Shown: positions 50,492 through 59,907, counted from the first letter of the stretch. The stretch is 64,000 bases of DNA from Clostridia bacterium UC5.1-1C12 (GCA_001305055.1 BBZX01000003.1:255567-319566), one strand, 5' to 3'. Numbers and translations are program-made. Notes: generated by a model not told the origin, from the sequence alone.

Positions 50492-50528
50492 TGAAAACGC
50501 TTGCAATAATTCTGATTTGCGATACAAT
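50492..50528 (+). promoter_or_regulatory. Promoter with overlapping cre site for a small transcript
   Basis: TGAAAACGCTTGCA (50492-50505) matches every defined cre position. TTGCAA (50501-50506), a 16-base spacer and TACAAT (50523-50528) form a promoter; the cre site covers the -35 box, so glucose-type repression by CcpA is expected. Confidence 0.75.
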
Positions 50529-50560
50529 AAAAGTACCAAAGAAGAGAGGGAGTGATGGTC

Positions 50561-50641
50561 ATGAATCGAAGCGGAAGAGTTGTTGTTTTTGTGAAGGTTC
50601 ATGCTGGAGCTCGCAGTGAGAATGCTTTTGTGTGGTTTTAA
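50561..50641 (+). CDS. Putative 26-residue peptide in a short transcript
   Basis: ATG 50561 (an ATG also at 50555) follows GAGAGGGAG at 8 bases. The peptide starts MNRSGRVVVFVKVHAG, carries four Arg/Lys and ends in AFVWF before TAA. No family known. It fills most of a transcript of about 140 bases between a cre-controlled promoter and a terminator. It could be a real micropeptide, or a coincidental frame in a regulatory RNA. Confidence 0.4.
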   Translation: MNRSGRVVVFVKVHAGARSENAFVWF

Positions 50642-50643
50642 GA

Positions 50644-50673
50644 CGGACGTGTGCGAATGCGTTCGTTTTTTTT
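50644..50673 (+). terminator. Terminator of the small transcript
   Basis: CGGACG and CGTTCG (with G-T pairs) around a 10-base loop, followed by eight T. Confidence 0.75.
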
Positions 50674-50695
50674 ACACAGAATCTCTTTTCTTGAA

Positions 50696-50715
50696 CTGTT
50701 TAGACTGCTAAACAG
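50696..50715. promoter_or_regulatory. Perfect palindrome upstream of the ankyrin/EF-G-like operon
   Basis: CTGTTTAG-4-CTAAACAG: two 8-base arms with a 4-base centre. It follows TTGAAC (50691-50696) and lies about 60 bases before the ankyrin ATG. Looks like an operator of a dimeric repressor; the factor is unknown. It has no T run, so it is not a terminator. Confidence 0.55.
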
Positions 50716-50773
50716 GTTAAATTCGGACAATCTTGCTTCAGGCAGGAAATGATTCATAAAGGAGGAAATAATC

Positions 50774-51442
50774 ATGGATCAATTCAATGAGGTGTTCTGG
50801 AACAGTGCAGCAAATGGAGATTTTACAGCTATCTGTGCAGAAATTAAAAAAGGTGTTAATGTGAATTATCAAAACGGTGAGGGAAGAACAGCATTAATGC
50901 GCAGTGCGAAACGCGATTATAAAGATATTGTGCGGGTTTTGATTGACAATGGAGCTGATGTGAATATCAGAGATAATAATGGTAAGACAGCTATTATGGG
51001 TGCTGCGAAAAAAGGCAATAAGACAATTGTAAAGAAATTGATTGAAGCTGGTGCTGACATCAACGCGCAGGACAATAAAGGCCGCAGTGCGCTGCATCGT
51101 GCCGCTTTCCAAGGCATGGACCGTGTCATTGAAGAATTATTAAAGAATGGTGTAGAAGTAAATGTTCAGGATGCTGAGGGCAGAACACCTCTGATGGAAG
51201 CTTGTCTGGCATTTAAGTTTGATGTGATTAAACAGCTGGTGGAAGCTGGCGCCGATGTAAATACCGAGGATCATCTTGGCTGTACAGCGCTGATGAGAGC
51301 CGCTTACGGCGGTTATGTTGATCTGGTCAGCTATCTTCTGGATCATGGCGCTGATAAAGAGGCTGTGGATAAAGAAGGTAATAAAGCGGTTCATTATGTA
51401 CGTGAACATTGTCTGGCTGAGCTTAAGCCAATTTTGAAATAG
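50774..51442 (+). CDS. Ankyrin-repeat protein
   Basis: 222 aa, five to six ankyrin repeats of 33 residues: repeated GRTALMRSAKRDYKDIVRVL, NGKTAIMGAAKKGNKTIVKK, KGRSALHRAAFQGMDRVIEE, EGRTPLMEACLAFKFDVIKQ, GCTALMRAAYGGYVDLVSYL. No signal or membrane segment, so cytoplasmic protein-binding. ATG follows GGAGGAAATAATC. It precedes an EF-G-like GTPase by 12 bases in one unit. Confidence 0.92.
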   Translation: MDQFNEVFWNSAANGDFTAICAEIKKGVNVNYQNGEGRTALMRSAKRDYKDIVRVLIDNGADVNIRDNNGKTAIMGAAKKGNKTIVKKLIEAGADINAQDNKGRSALHRAAFQGMDRVIEELLKNGVEVNVQDAEGRTPLMEACLAFKFDVIKQLVEAGADVNTEDHLGCTALMRAAYGGYVDLVSYLLDHGADKEAVDKEGNKAVHYVREHCLAELKPILK

Positions 51443-51454
51443 GAGGATCTGCAG

Positions 51455-53539
51455 ATGCGAGATTATTTAGCACATGAGGTAAGAAATGTTACTGTCCTTG
51501 GGCACAGCGGTGCCGGTAAAACAGGAGTTCTTGAAGCGATGCTTTATTTCACAAAGGCCAGTGACCGTTTTGGCAAGACCAGCGAGGGAAGCTCTCTGAT
51601 CGACTATGATCCAGAGGAAATCAAACGCGGTATTACCGTTTATTCAACGATCGTACCAATTGAATGGCGGGATACAAAAATTAATTTCATCGATACACCG
51701 GGTTATCTGGATTTCATCGGTGAAGCGGAAAGCGGCTTGGCAGCCGGTGACAATGCGTTAATTGTCGTTGGCGCTAAAGAAGGCGTGCAAAGCGGTACTC
51801 AGACGGCGTGGGAAGCAGCCAGTCAAGGAAGCTGCCGACAATTTTCTTTATCAATAAATTAGATGAAGAACATGCTTCGTTTAAGAAAACTTATGAAGGA
51901 TTGCGTGAAGCTTTCGGCAAGACGGTAATTCCATTTGAAGTACCTATTGTTGAAAACGGGGAGGTTGTTGGTTCAATCAATATTCTGCGTGATAAAGCTT
52001 GGTATTTTAAAGGTGAAAAAGCAAACCGTGATAAAGCGTGTGACGTACCTGATGATATGAAGGATGAGGTAGCGGAATATAAGAATCAGATTGCTGAAGC
52101 GATTGCTATGGGCGATGATGAATTAATGGAGAAATATTTCTCTGGTGAAGAATTCAGTGAAGCTGAATTAACCCGCGGTGTACGCATTGGTGTTCGCAGC
52201 GGTGAAATTCGTCCGGTATTCTCCGGTTCCGCAATCAATATGACCGGCATTGAACGTCTGATGGATCTGATCGTTAAATATTTCCCAACCTATGGTGAAA
52301 ATGGTACGGTTACCGTAACAGATATTGAAAAGGAAGAACCGGTTGAACTGCAGACAACAGAGAATGAAAAATTCACGGGTCTTGTATTTAAGACGATTGT
52401 TGACCCATTTGTTGGCCGCATCAGCTTTATCAAAGTTAAGAGCGGTACATTGAGTGCTGATTCCAGTGTCTATAATCCTAAGAAGGATAAGATGGAAAAA
52501 ATCGCGCAGATTTATATTATAAAAGGTAAACATCAGACAGCGGTCGGCAAGCTGTTTACCGGTGACATTGGTGCGGTGACAAAGCTTGGTTATACGCAGA
52601 CAAATGATACACTGTGTGATAAGGCTGTCATTATGCCGTAGATCCAATTAAATTTACTGAACCGATGCTGGGCGTTGCGGTATGGCCGAAGTCAAAGAAT
52701 GACGATGACAAGCTGAGCAATGCGTTGGCTAGAATGGTTGAAGAAGATCAGACATGCCGTTTAGTGAATAATAAAGAAACAAAGGAAAATGTATTCTATG
52801 GTGTCGGGGATCAGCATATCGATGTGTTGGTTTCTAAGATGCGCGCTAAATATAAGGTTGAGGTTAATCTGACCGTACCTAAGGTTCCATATCGTGAAAC
52901 CATTAAGAAGACTGTGGTTGGTGAAGGCCGTCATAAGAAACAATCCGGCGGTCATGGACAATTTGGTCATGTATTTGTGGAATTTCACCAAATCCGGATA
53001 CGGAAGAAATGGTATTTGAAGAAAAGGTATTCGGCGGTGCCGTACCTCGTCAGTATTTCCCGGCGGTTGAAACCGGTTTGCGTGAATGCATGAATAAAGG
53101 TTATTTGGCAGGCTTTAAGGTTGTTAATCTGAAGGCTACGCTGTTGGATGGCAAATATCATGATGTCGATTCAAGTGAAATGGCCTTTAAATTAGCAGCT
53201 CATTTGGCGTATAAAGATGCGATGCCAAAAGCAAACGCAATTCTCCTTGAACCAATCGTAACGGCTACGGTTGTTGTGCCTGATGAATATACAGGTACGA
53301 TCATCGGTGATTTCAATAAACGCCGTGGTACGATTATGGGTATGGATATGGAAAATGATCATCAAAAGATTACGGCTGAAGTACCTTTAGCTGAAATGAT
53401 GAAATATCCTACTGATCTTCGTTCTATGACTCAGGGCCGAGGCGTTTATACCCAGAAGTTTGAACGCTATGAACCAGTACCGGCAAATATTGCGGAAAAG
53501 GTAATTGCCAATACGAAGAAGGAAGAAGAGGAAGAATAG
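51455..53539 (+). CDS. EF-G-like translational GTPase (FusA2 group), three frameshifts
   Basis: About 695 aa, five-domain EF-G layout. G1 LGHSGAGKTGVLEAML (about 17-32), G2 region EEIKRGITVYSTI, G3 IDTPGYLDFIGE (about 85-96) and G4 FINKLDEEHASF. The usual G1 GHVDHGKT/GHIDAGKT is GHSGAGKT, the pattern of the EF-G-like (not canonical) group. Bases are missing near 51829, 52640 and 52985; repairs give RKLPTIFFINKLDE, IMPVDPIKFTEPML and EFSPNPDTEEMVFEE. C-terminal domains IV and V are present (GDFNKRRGTIMGMD). Role unknown; related proteins are dispensable ribosome-associated GTPases. Confidence 0.88.
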
Positions 53540-53608
53540 AATAGCTTGATCGCTTACCGACCAAATCAGCGATCGAGATAGGATTCAGTATATGTAAATC
53601 ATATCATT

Positions 53609-53653
53609 AAAAGAGGATGCGATATTGAGAGAAATATTCGCATCCTCTTTATT
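53609..53653 (+). terminator. Terminator of the ankyrin/EF-G-like operon
   Basis: A 12-14 bp stem AAGAGGATGCGA/TCGCATCCTCTT-type (53611-53650) with a T-rich tail. Confidence 0.85.
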
Positions 53654-53817
53654 ATGTTAATTACTTATGATCGTGGGTGGAATCGGCGAATTCTCCTGAG
53701 AAATATGCTGCTGGGATCCGATCTTCGCCATAACAAAGGATGCCCAATCATTTAAGCATCCAATTATTTATTTGATTAATAGAATATCCGGTCGCTGCAT
53801 CTTATGAATGACGGTTA

Positions 53818-54186
53818 TCAGACATCACTTCGTTTTTCACGTGCTTTTTTATTTAGCGAAATAAGTGAGAAGACAGCTGTAAATATGATGATTCCCGCCG
53901 AAGTCTTATTCTCCATTGTATTTATTTTATCAGCTTCAATACCTTGTGATTTCTGTTTTTTTTCATAATTAATTAACCAAGCCAATACAACACCGAGTGC
54001 ATAGATAATCAGACGAGAAACATTGTGGAATAACCGCCCATATCAGCAAGTGCCAGACCAAGCATAAGTCCAAATGCGAATGATATTAGCATAAGAAGCA
54101 AGGTTACTGTCAAGCATCCGCACGTATATAGTAGCCGCTAAGCATACTAAAATAAAGTTCTTTGTTTAAATAGATTTTTTATTCAT
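53818..54186 (-). CDS. Small membrane protein, three frameshifts
   Basis: Minus strand, ATG 54186 behind AAGGAGGTTG. Read through three one-base losses (near 54165, 54120 and 54015) it gives MNKKSI, then NKELYFSMLSGYYIRADA, TVTLLLMLISFAFGLMLGLA, GGYSTMFLVLIIYALGVVLA and, after the polar INYEKKQKSQGIEADK, a last hydrophobic AGIIIFTAVFSLISLNKK, about 123 aa. Three or four membrane segments. No family recognised. No continuous long frame exists as the sequence stands, so it is easily overlooked. Confidence 0.5.
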
Positions 54187-54269
54187 AATCAACAACCTCC
54201 TTGATAATAAGCGGGTATTCATTTACCATATAAGTTGAATAAATGATATACATAATAAGTATATATAAA

Positions 54270-54300
54270 GAAAGACTGAATTTTTGAATTCAGCCTTTTT
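54270..54300. terminator. Hairpin between the small membrane protein and M32 genes
   Basis: CTGAATT and AATTCAG pair around a T-rich loop with A and T runs on the sides. Confidence 0.55.
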
Positions 54301-54342
54301 GATTATGCTGAATAAAATTCAAGCAACAACACTTAAAAGCAT

Positions 54343-54378
54343 AAAAAAAGTCTGAATTTACTTAATTCAAACTTTTCT
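54343..54378 (-). terminator. Terminator of the M32 carboxypeptidase gene
   Basis: On the minus strand AAGTTTGAATT-5-AATTCAGACTT-like arms are followed by seven T; it lies about 30 bases after the gene's stop. Confidence 0.7.
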
Positions 54379-54406
54379 TATCTAAATATTTATTTTGTTG
54401 TTTTCG

Positions 54407-55901
54407 TTAATCCAAATTATAAAGCTTAGTGTATTTATCAATCAGATAATCAATATAAATATTGGAATCAAACTTTTGATGGCAGACATCATGAAGCAGC
54501 TCATCAGCATTCTTACTGCTGCCATACTGGTGAATGTTTTCTGTCAGCCAGTCTGTGATCTTACTGAATTCATTATTTGTCAGTGCTGCTTCTACATTAA
54601 TATCACGCACATAGCCTGATAGAATTGTGCCGCATAAGCGGTACCGAGCGCATAGGTAGGGAAATATCCGAATAAGCCCTGCGGCCAGTGAACATCCTGA
54701 AGAATACCTTCAGCTGCATTCTGCGGCCGAATCCCCAAATACTCCTCATATTTATCGGCCCATAACTGATCAAGATGTTCAAAATCAACCTCGCCATTGA
54801 ACAATTGTTTTTCCAATTCATAACGAATCAGGATATGCAGCGGATAAGTCAGCTCATCGGCTTCTGTACGGATAAAGGAAGCTGAGGAAGCGTTAATCAT
54901 CTGAACAAATTCATCAATCGATACATTCTTTAACTGTTCCGGGAAGCGATTCTTCAAGGTTTCATAATTGCATGACCAGAAAGCTTTAGTGCGGGCGATG
55001 AAGTTTTCTAATAAGCGGGACTGGGATTCATGCATGCCGTTGCTCATATTACCGGCAAGAATCGATCCTTCCAGCTTTTCATCTACATGCAGCATATACT
55101 GTGCATGGCCATATTCATGAATGATTGAGAAAATGCTTGATGTCAGTGCATTTTCACGATAAGCAGTTGTCAGACGCACATCCTTTAATGAAAAAGGTGA
55201 TGTAAACGGGTGAACAGAAACCCCCATATAACAGCGGTTAGGATCGAAGTTCATGAATTTCTTCAAATCCTCCATCACTTTTTCCTGATCCTGCTGCGGA
55301 TAATGCTGCTTTAAAACAGAAGTATCAATCTGTTTGGCTGCCTGTACTTTTTTATGAAAGGAAGCAGACGATCTTTAATGTTTTTAAAAAACGCGTCATA
55401 TTTTTCAATATTCATGCCTGGCTCATTGCGGTCAAGCAGAGCGTCGTAACAGCTCAAATCACCGCGATAGTAGTCAGTATAACTGCGGGTAGCGGTAATT
55501 ACGTCAGCCAGCATTTTTTTATAGTTTTCCCAATCGCTGTTCTTTTTACATTCTTCCCAAAGGACATTACTCTTACCGAGTAATTCCTGATAAGCCATGT
55601 ACACATCCTTAGGAATCATGCGGATTTCCTTTAACTGCATTAAATGCTGTTTAACAGCTTTGGCACTTAATTCATCAAGCTCCATGTCCGCCATTGCTTC
55701 GATTTTTTTCATATTCTCTGGATCAGTGCTATATGTCAGGTATTCACCTTCAAGTATTGACATCATTTTTATGCGGTAATCAGCGCCATCCTTTGGAGCA
55801 ATCGTTGCCATATCAAACGACATTGTTGATAATGCCAGATGATATGCGTTTGTTTTTTCTTCATAAGCTTTTAAAAAGCTTAAAGCTTCTTCTTTATTCA
55901 T
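54407..55901 (-). CDS. M32 family metallocarboxypeptidase, twice frameshifted
   Basis: About 498 aa (family about 500). Zinc motif HEYGHAQYM (about 258-266, HExxH). Upstream: LSTMSFDMATIAPKDGADYR and ALLDRNEPGMNIEKYDAFF; also MGVSVHPFTSPFSLKDVRLT, which is characteristic of M32. Missing bases near 55353 (PFIKKVQAAKQIDTS after repair) and near 54603 (QAYVRDINVEAAL). ATG 55901 follows AGGAGG. Removes C-terminal residues from peptides in the cytoplasm. Confidence 0.92.
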
Positions 55902-56023
55902 CAGCGTCCTCCTTTGAACAATGTTACTAGTCCTCTTTATTTTAACGCAAAGTTGGGAATTAAACAAACATTCTAAGACACTTTGTTGTATAATAAACCT
56001 ATCAGAAAGTGAGCCGGAAAAAT

Positions 56024-56971
56024 ATGGAGCGTTTTGTCTTAATGGGTGCGATGATTTATGATTTGCGGGTCATCCCTTATCAGAAGAGCGAGGGCATGAA
56101 TCAGCCGATCCGTCTGCGCGGGCAGGCTGGCGGAGTAGCAAGAAATGCGGCGGAAAAACTTGCCGCCTTAGGTCATCATGCTATCCTTGTCAGTGCGTGC
56201 GGTTTGGATATGACAGGTAAAGTTCTGATGGAAGATGCAATTGCTAAAGGAATTGATATCAGTTATGTGAAACAGCTGCCCTCTGATAAAACTTCCGGTC
56301 TATTAGTTTTGTGTGATGAATTTGATCAGCCGGTTTCATCAATGCTGGATGCCGGTGTGCTGAATGCGATCGATCATCTATATCTTTATACTACAATGCA
56401 GGATTTTACTTATGATGACACATTTATTGCAGACAATAATCTTACGGTTGATCAGCTGCAGTTTATCGCTCATCAGCATGCTCAGACATGGCTGCTGCCG
56501 GTTGCGGATAAAAGCATTCAGCCGCTAATTAATATTCTGCCGCTGTTTCAGGGCGTGCAGTTCAATGAGCGAATGCTGAGTGAAGACTTAAAGCTGTCAA
56601 TTGAAGATCTGCATCATACAATAAGAATTATGCTTGATCAGCTGCATCTGCGCTCACTCTTGCTGATTGCAGGTGAAAACGGTATTTATTATGCTGATCC
56701 GCAATGTATTATTCAGGCTGTCAGCCCACAATGCAAAGTCTTGGATCAAACTTCAGCCTATGAAATTGTATTGAGCGCTTTTTTGACTAAAATGCTTCAG
56801 CATATGCCGATTGAAAAAGCATTGGAATACGCCCTTTGTGCCCTGCTTCTTGAAAATGAAAAGAAGCATGAGAAAACATTTGTATTAAGTGAAGAAAAAA
56901 TTATTGAAAAGCTTGCGGCTTATCAGATAGAAACAATCAAGGAGGCAGTTTATGTATCAGAAATGTATTGA
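56024..56971 (+). CDS. PfkB-family carbohydrate/nucleoside kinase
   Basis: 315 aa. MERFVLMGAMIYDLRVIPYQ opens the domain; RGQAGGVARNAAEKLAALGH (about 34-53) is the PfkB N-terminal signature with sugar-binding Gly-Gly; YVKQLPSDKTSGLLVLCDE follows. The usual C-terminal GAGD is replaced by QTSAYEIVLSAFL, so the anion hole is unusual. Resembles pseudouridine kinase-like members; substrate undetermined. Start ATG 56024; a GTG at 56009 is an alternative. Overlaps the PgpA gene by 20 bases. Confidence 0.75.
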   Translation: MERFVLMGAMIYDLRVIPYQKSEGMNQPIRLRGQAGGVARNAAEKLAALGHHAILVSACGLDMTGKVLMEDAIAKGIDISYVKQLPSDKTSGLLVLCDEFDQPVSSMLDAGVLNAIDHLYLYTTMQDFTYDDTFIADNNLTVDQLQFIAHQHAQTWLLPVADKSIQPLINILPLFQGVQFNERMLSEDLKLSIEDLHHTIRIMLDQLHLRSLLLIAGENGIYYADPQCIIQAVSPQCKVLDQTSAYEIVLSAFLTKMLQHMPIEKALEYALCALLLENEKKHEKTFVLSEEKIIEKLAAYQIETIKEAVYVSEMY

Positions 56972-57414
56972 TTTATTAAATGAACGGGGTGTGGAATTGA
57001 GTGATATCGCGGAATGTGTACTTTATCTGCAAGGCAAGTATTACCCGGAGCTGACAATGGAATTAGCCGTAAAAGCAGTAAAGGGAGTCATCGAAAAACG
57101 CGAGGTTCAGCATGCGATCATCACCGGCTTGTTTTTAGATAAAAGTGCTGAAACCGATATGTGTGATCCTGAATTAAAAGGATATATTAATGCGTGATGA
57201 AGGCTTGTATGGTATAGATGAAGTGCTGGCATATGGTATTTGTAATTTATACGGATCCATTGCTTTAACGAATTATGGCTATATAGATAAAGTAAAACCA
57301 GGTATTATCGGTAAACTGAATGAACACCATGTGGTATGCAATACGTTCCTCGACGATATTGTCGGTGCAATCGCGGCATCGGCTGCAAGTAAATTGGCAC
57401 ATAGCCATCATTAA
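56952..57414 (+). CDS. pgpA: Phosphatidylglycerophosphatase A-like protein, frameshifted
   Basis: About 154 aa. First part MYQKCIDLLNERGVELSDIA and LTMELAVKAVKGVIEKREVQ; second part GLYGIDEVLAYGICNLYGSI and KVKPGIIGKLNEHHVVCNTF, with LDDIVGAIAASAASKLAHSH closing. These are the PgpA signature segments. Near 57193 the frame moves by one extra base (or two lost): GYINADEGLYG after removing one T. Dephosphorylates phosphatidylglycerol phosphate, or acts on another phosphate in this soluble branch. Confidence 0.85.
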
Positions 57415-57456
57415 TAAAATAGTGTATAATAAGCTATATAACTGATGAGGTGGATC

Positions 57457-58238
57457 ATGGATAATGGTGTATTAACCAAGGATGATTTAAAAATGGCATT
57501 GCGCAAATGGGTATTCGTAAGGGAATGCTTGTTTTTGTGCAGTCCTCACTGCGTCCGTTTGGCTGGGTAGTCGGCGGGGCTCAGGCAATTATTGATGCCT
57601 TGATGGAAACTGTCACATATGATGGGACAATCGTCATGCCGGCCTTTACCAGAAATCTGTCTGATCCCTCAATGTATAAAAGCGGGACTGTGCCAAGAGC
57701 ATGCTGGCCGGAAATCAGACAGGCGATCCTGCCATTTAATAAAAGGCTCAGCACACCGGTGAACATGGGTGAAGTTACCGTTCAATTCATGCGCAATGAA
57801 GCTGTACTGCGCAGCAATCATCCTGCTTATTCTTTTCTGGCATGGGGCAAATATGCCAAACTGATTGTGGAAAAGCATCCTCTGCATTTTGGCTTGTCAA
57901 AAGATTCACCGTTAAGCAAGATCGTTGACTTAAATGGTTTTGTACTGTTAGCCGGTATGAATTATGATAAATGTGAGATGTTTGATCTGGCTCAATACAA
58001 CAATCGTGCTTGTCCGATCCGAATCTTGACTTATCCAATTGAAAAGGGCGGCAATATCCATTGGATTAAAATGCTTGATAAAGAAATGAATACCAATTCA
58101 TATAAAGCCATCGGAGCCAATATGGAAGAGCGCGGAGTTGTTAAAATACTTGAGGTAGGCAATACGGCGTGCCGCTTATTTTCCGCAAGAGAGGCTATCA
58201 GCAGTGCTTCGGCTTATTTGAATATCAATAATAAATAA
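57457..58238 (+). CDS. Aminoglycoside N(3)-acetyltransferase-like protein (AAC(3)/YokD family), frameshifted
   Basis: About 260 aa. MDNGVLTKDDLKMALRKMG from ATG 57457 (one A restored near 57505) leads to VFVQSSLRPFGWVVGGAQAI, MPAFTRNLSDPSMY (about 66-79), and VLLAGMNYDKCEMF. This is the Antibiotic_NAT fold; many chromosomal members do not touch aminoglycosides, and resistance must not be assumed. Acetyl-CoA dependent transfer by family. ATG follows GATGAGGTGG. Confidence 0.82.
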
Positions 58239-58266
58239 AGCGTACAGCCAAAACTGTACGCTTTAT
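58237..58266. terminator. Bidirectional terminator between convergent genes
   Basis: AAGCGTACAG and CTGTACGCTT form a 10-bp stem around a 6-base loop (CCAAAA), shared by the AAC(3)-like gene and the convergent fRMsr gene. Confidence 0.85.
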
Positions 58267-58267
58267 G

Positions 58268-58723
58268 TTAGAATCCAAACTCAGTTATAATTTCGGCAAT
58301 CTGCTTCAGACCCTTTTCATCACTTTCATCAAAACGATTCAGTGACGCAGAATCAATATCGAGAACCCCCATCAGCAGCTGATTTTTAATTAATGGCACA
58401 ACAATCTCTGAATTACTGGCACTGTCACAGGCGATATGACCTGGAAATTGATGGACATCAGCAACCCGCTGAATATGACCGCTTAAGGCTGCTGTACCGC
58501 ATACTCCTTTACCCAATGGAATATGGGTACAGGCCACTTTGCCCTGAAAAGGTCCAAGCACAAGCTCCCCCTCTTTATATAAATAAAAGCCAACCCAGTT
58601 AATATCTGTCAGTGCATCATTTAAACAAGCTGAAGCATTTGACAATACAGCCAGTTTATCACTCTCATCTTCAATCAATGCACGCAGCTGCATTGCTAAT
58701 TCATGATAAAATGTTTCTTTCAT
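58268..58723 (-). CDS. Free methionine-R-sulfoxide reductase (GAF domain)
   Basis: 151 aa GAF-fold fRMsr. The three redox cysteines are present: ACTHIPLGKGVCGTA (Cys about 65 and 75) and PGHIACDSASNSEIVVPL (Cys about 99). Reduces free methionine-R-sulfoxide using thioredoxin; the thioredoxin-reductase-like protein at 4864-5736 may supply electrons. ATG 58723 preceded by GGAGGGAACGT. Confidence 0.93.
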   Translation of the reverse strand: MKETFYHELAMQLRALIEDESDKLAVLSNASACLNDALTDINWVGFYLYKEGELVLGPFQGKVACTHIPLGKGVCGTAALSGHIQRVADVHQFPGHIACDSASNSEIVVPLIKNQLLMGVLDIDSASLNRFDESDEKGLKQIAEIITEFGF

Positions 58724-58817
58724 ACGTTCCCTCCATATTTAGTATAATAGCATGAAATCGTAATTTAGAAGTAAAAAATCAGAAATTAAAAAATCAGCAG
58801 AATTTCTGCTGATTGGA

Positions 58818-59093
58818 TTATGCCATGCTTGATACTTGTTTTTGAAGCTTTTTAGCGGCTTTTTCAATCTTAGCTTCAGCCTGAGCTTCTACCTGCATCC
58901 AATTCTGTTCAATCATGAAATCATAAGTTTCACGCTGTAATTCAGAAATGGTCTCATAAATTGAATCCACTTTTTCATACAACTCGCAAGTTCCGGCTTC
59001 CTGTGAGAAAGTATTGAATAATGCTTTTAAATGCTTTAAAGAAATAAGCATGCAATTGATAATATCTTGATCTTTATTTTGCTGAGCCATCAT
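58818..59093 (-). CDS. Spore coat CotF-like helical protein
   Basis: 91 aa, helical. CMLISLKHLKALFNTFSQEA near the start, then ETYDFMIEQNWMQVEAQAEA (about 61-80), where the NWMQ segment matches the GWYQ motif of CotF-type spore coat proteins, then a Lys-rich end. Part of a pair with the 61-aa gene upstream (one base apart). Family members make spore coats or have unknown roles in non-spore-formers. Confidence 0.55.
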   Translation of the reverse strand: MMAQQNKDQDIINCMLISLKHLKALFNTFSQEAGTCELYEKVDSIYETISELQRETYDFMIEQNWMQVEAQAEAKIEKAAKKLQKQVSSMA

Positions 59094-59279
59094 TTAACCC
59101 TCCATAACCTTTAATAATTCTTCAGCCTGTTCTTTTAAAGCAGTGCAGACTTTTGATACAAGCTCTTTAGCCTGTTCATCTTCCAGCTTTTCCATCTCGC
59201 AGTTAAGCTGTTTATTTAATAATACAGAAGCGTTAATTGAGTCTTCAATATAAAGACAGTCCTTGGGTGTTAATGTCAT
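59094..59279 (-). CDS. Small CotF-like helical partner protein
   Basis: 61 aa. TLTPKDCLYIEDSINASVLL then NKQLNCEMEKLEDEQAKELV, all helical, like the short companion often encoded before CotF proteins. Start ATG 59279 behind AGGAGG; the next gene starts at the base after its stop. Confidence 0.5.
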   Translation of the reverse strand: MTLTPKDCLYIEDSINASVLLNKQLNCEMEKLEDEQAKELVSKVCTALKEQAEELLKVMEG

Positions 59280-59328
59280 AATTACGACCTCCTTACATGA
59301 CTAATATGCTCGCTTTTTAACTTGGGTA

Positions 59329-59357
59329 TTCAATAAAAGACAATATTTTGGTATAAT
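59329..59357 (+). promoter_or_regulatory. Promoter of the DUF402 gene
   Basis: TTCAAT (59329-59334), 17-base spacer, TATAAT (59352-59357), 22 bases before the ATG. Confidence 0.6.
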
Positions 59358-59379
59358 AAATAACCAGAGGTGAAAAATT

Positions 59380-59907
59380 ATGCTTCCTTCATTGTATGAA
59401 TCAATTTATATTCAGAGTTTTAAGCATGATGGTTCTCTTCACCGAACTTGGGCTAAAGGCTTTGTAATCGAATCAAACAACAAGCGTATTGTCGCAGTCA
59501 CAAATAAAACTTGGGTCAGCGAAGCCGATGGCAGAAAATGGATCACCCGTGAACCGGCGATTTGTTTCTTCTATCCGGATAAATGGTATAATGTAATCTG
59601 TATGATAAGGAAAACAGGAATTTTCTATTATTGTAATCTTGCTTCACCCAGTATTTATGACGGCGAAGCACTGAAAAATATTGATTATGATCTTGATGTG
59701 AAGGTTAATCCGCTCGGTAAAACGATTTTGCTTGATGAAGATGAGTATGAAGAGCATGGTGAAGAAATGGGTTACGGTCCTAAATTAAAAAAGGCGATCG
59801 AATCAGGTCTGACAGAATTGATGGATGATATTGAACATCAGCGTTCACCCTTTGATCATAAAGAAATAATGAAACTGTATGATGTTTATTTGAAAGCTAC
59901 TCAATAA
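59380..59907 (+). CDS. DUF402 nucleoside di/triphosphate phosphatase-like protein
   Basis: 175 aa. IYIQSFKHDGSLHRTWAKGF, then EPAICFFYPDKWYNVICMIR, FYYCNLASPSIYDGEALKNI and IDYDLDVKVNPLGKTILLDE with the acidic metal-binding residues (DYDLD), the DUF402/NtdP layout. Hydrolyses nucleoside tri- and diphosphates in studied members. Intact. Confidence 0.85.
   Translation: MLPSLYESIYIQSFKHDGSLHRTWAKGFVIESNNKRIVAVTNKTWVSEADGRKWITREPAICFFYPDKWYNVICMIRKTGIFYYCNLASPSIYDGEALKNIDYDLDVKVNPLGKTILLDEDEYEEHGEEMGYGPKLKKAIESGLTELMDDIEHQRSPFDHKEIMKLYDVYLKATQ

Larger units (their letters stand above)
50370..50773 (+). other. Interval holding a cre site, a short transcript and a palindrome
   Basis: Between the HAD gene and the ankyrin gene. 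It contains a promoter overlapped by a cre site (50492-50528), a 26-codon ORF (50561-50641), a terminator (50644-50673) and a palindrome (50696-50715). Each is listed on its own. Confidence 0.6.

Noticed and set aside
57457..58238. Acquired aminoglycoside resistance gene
   Set aside because: AAC(3)-like proteins are common as chromosomal housekeeping genes; there is no mobile context and resistance is not shown.
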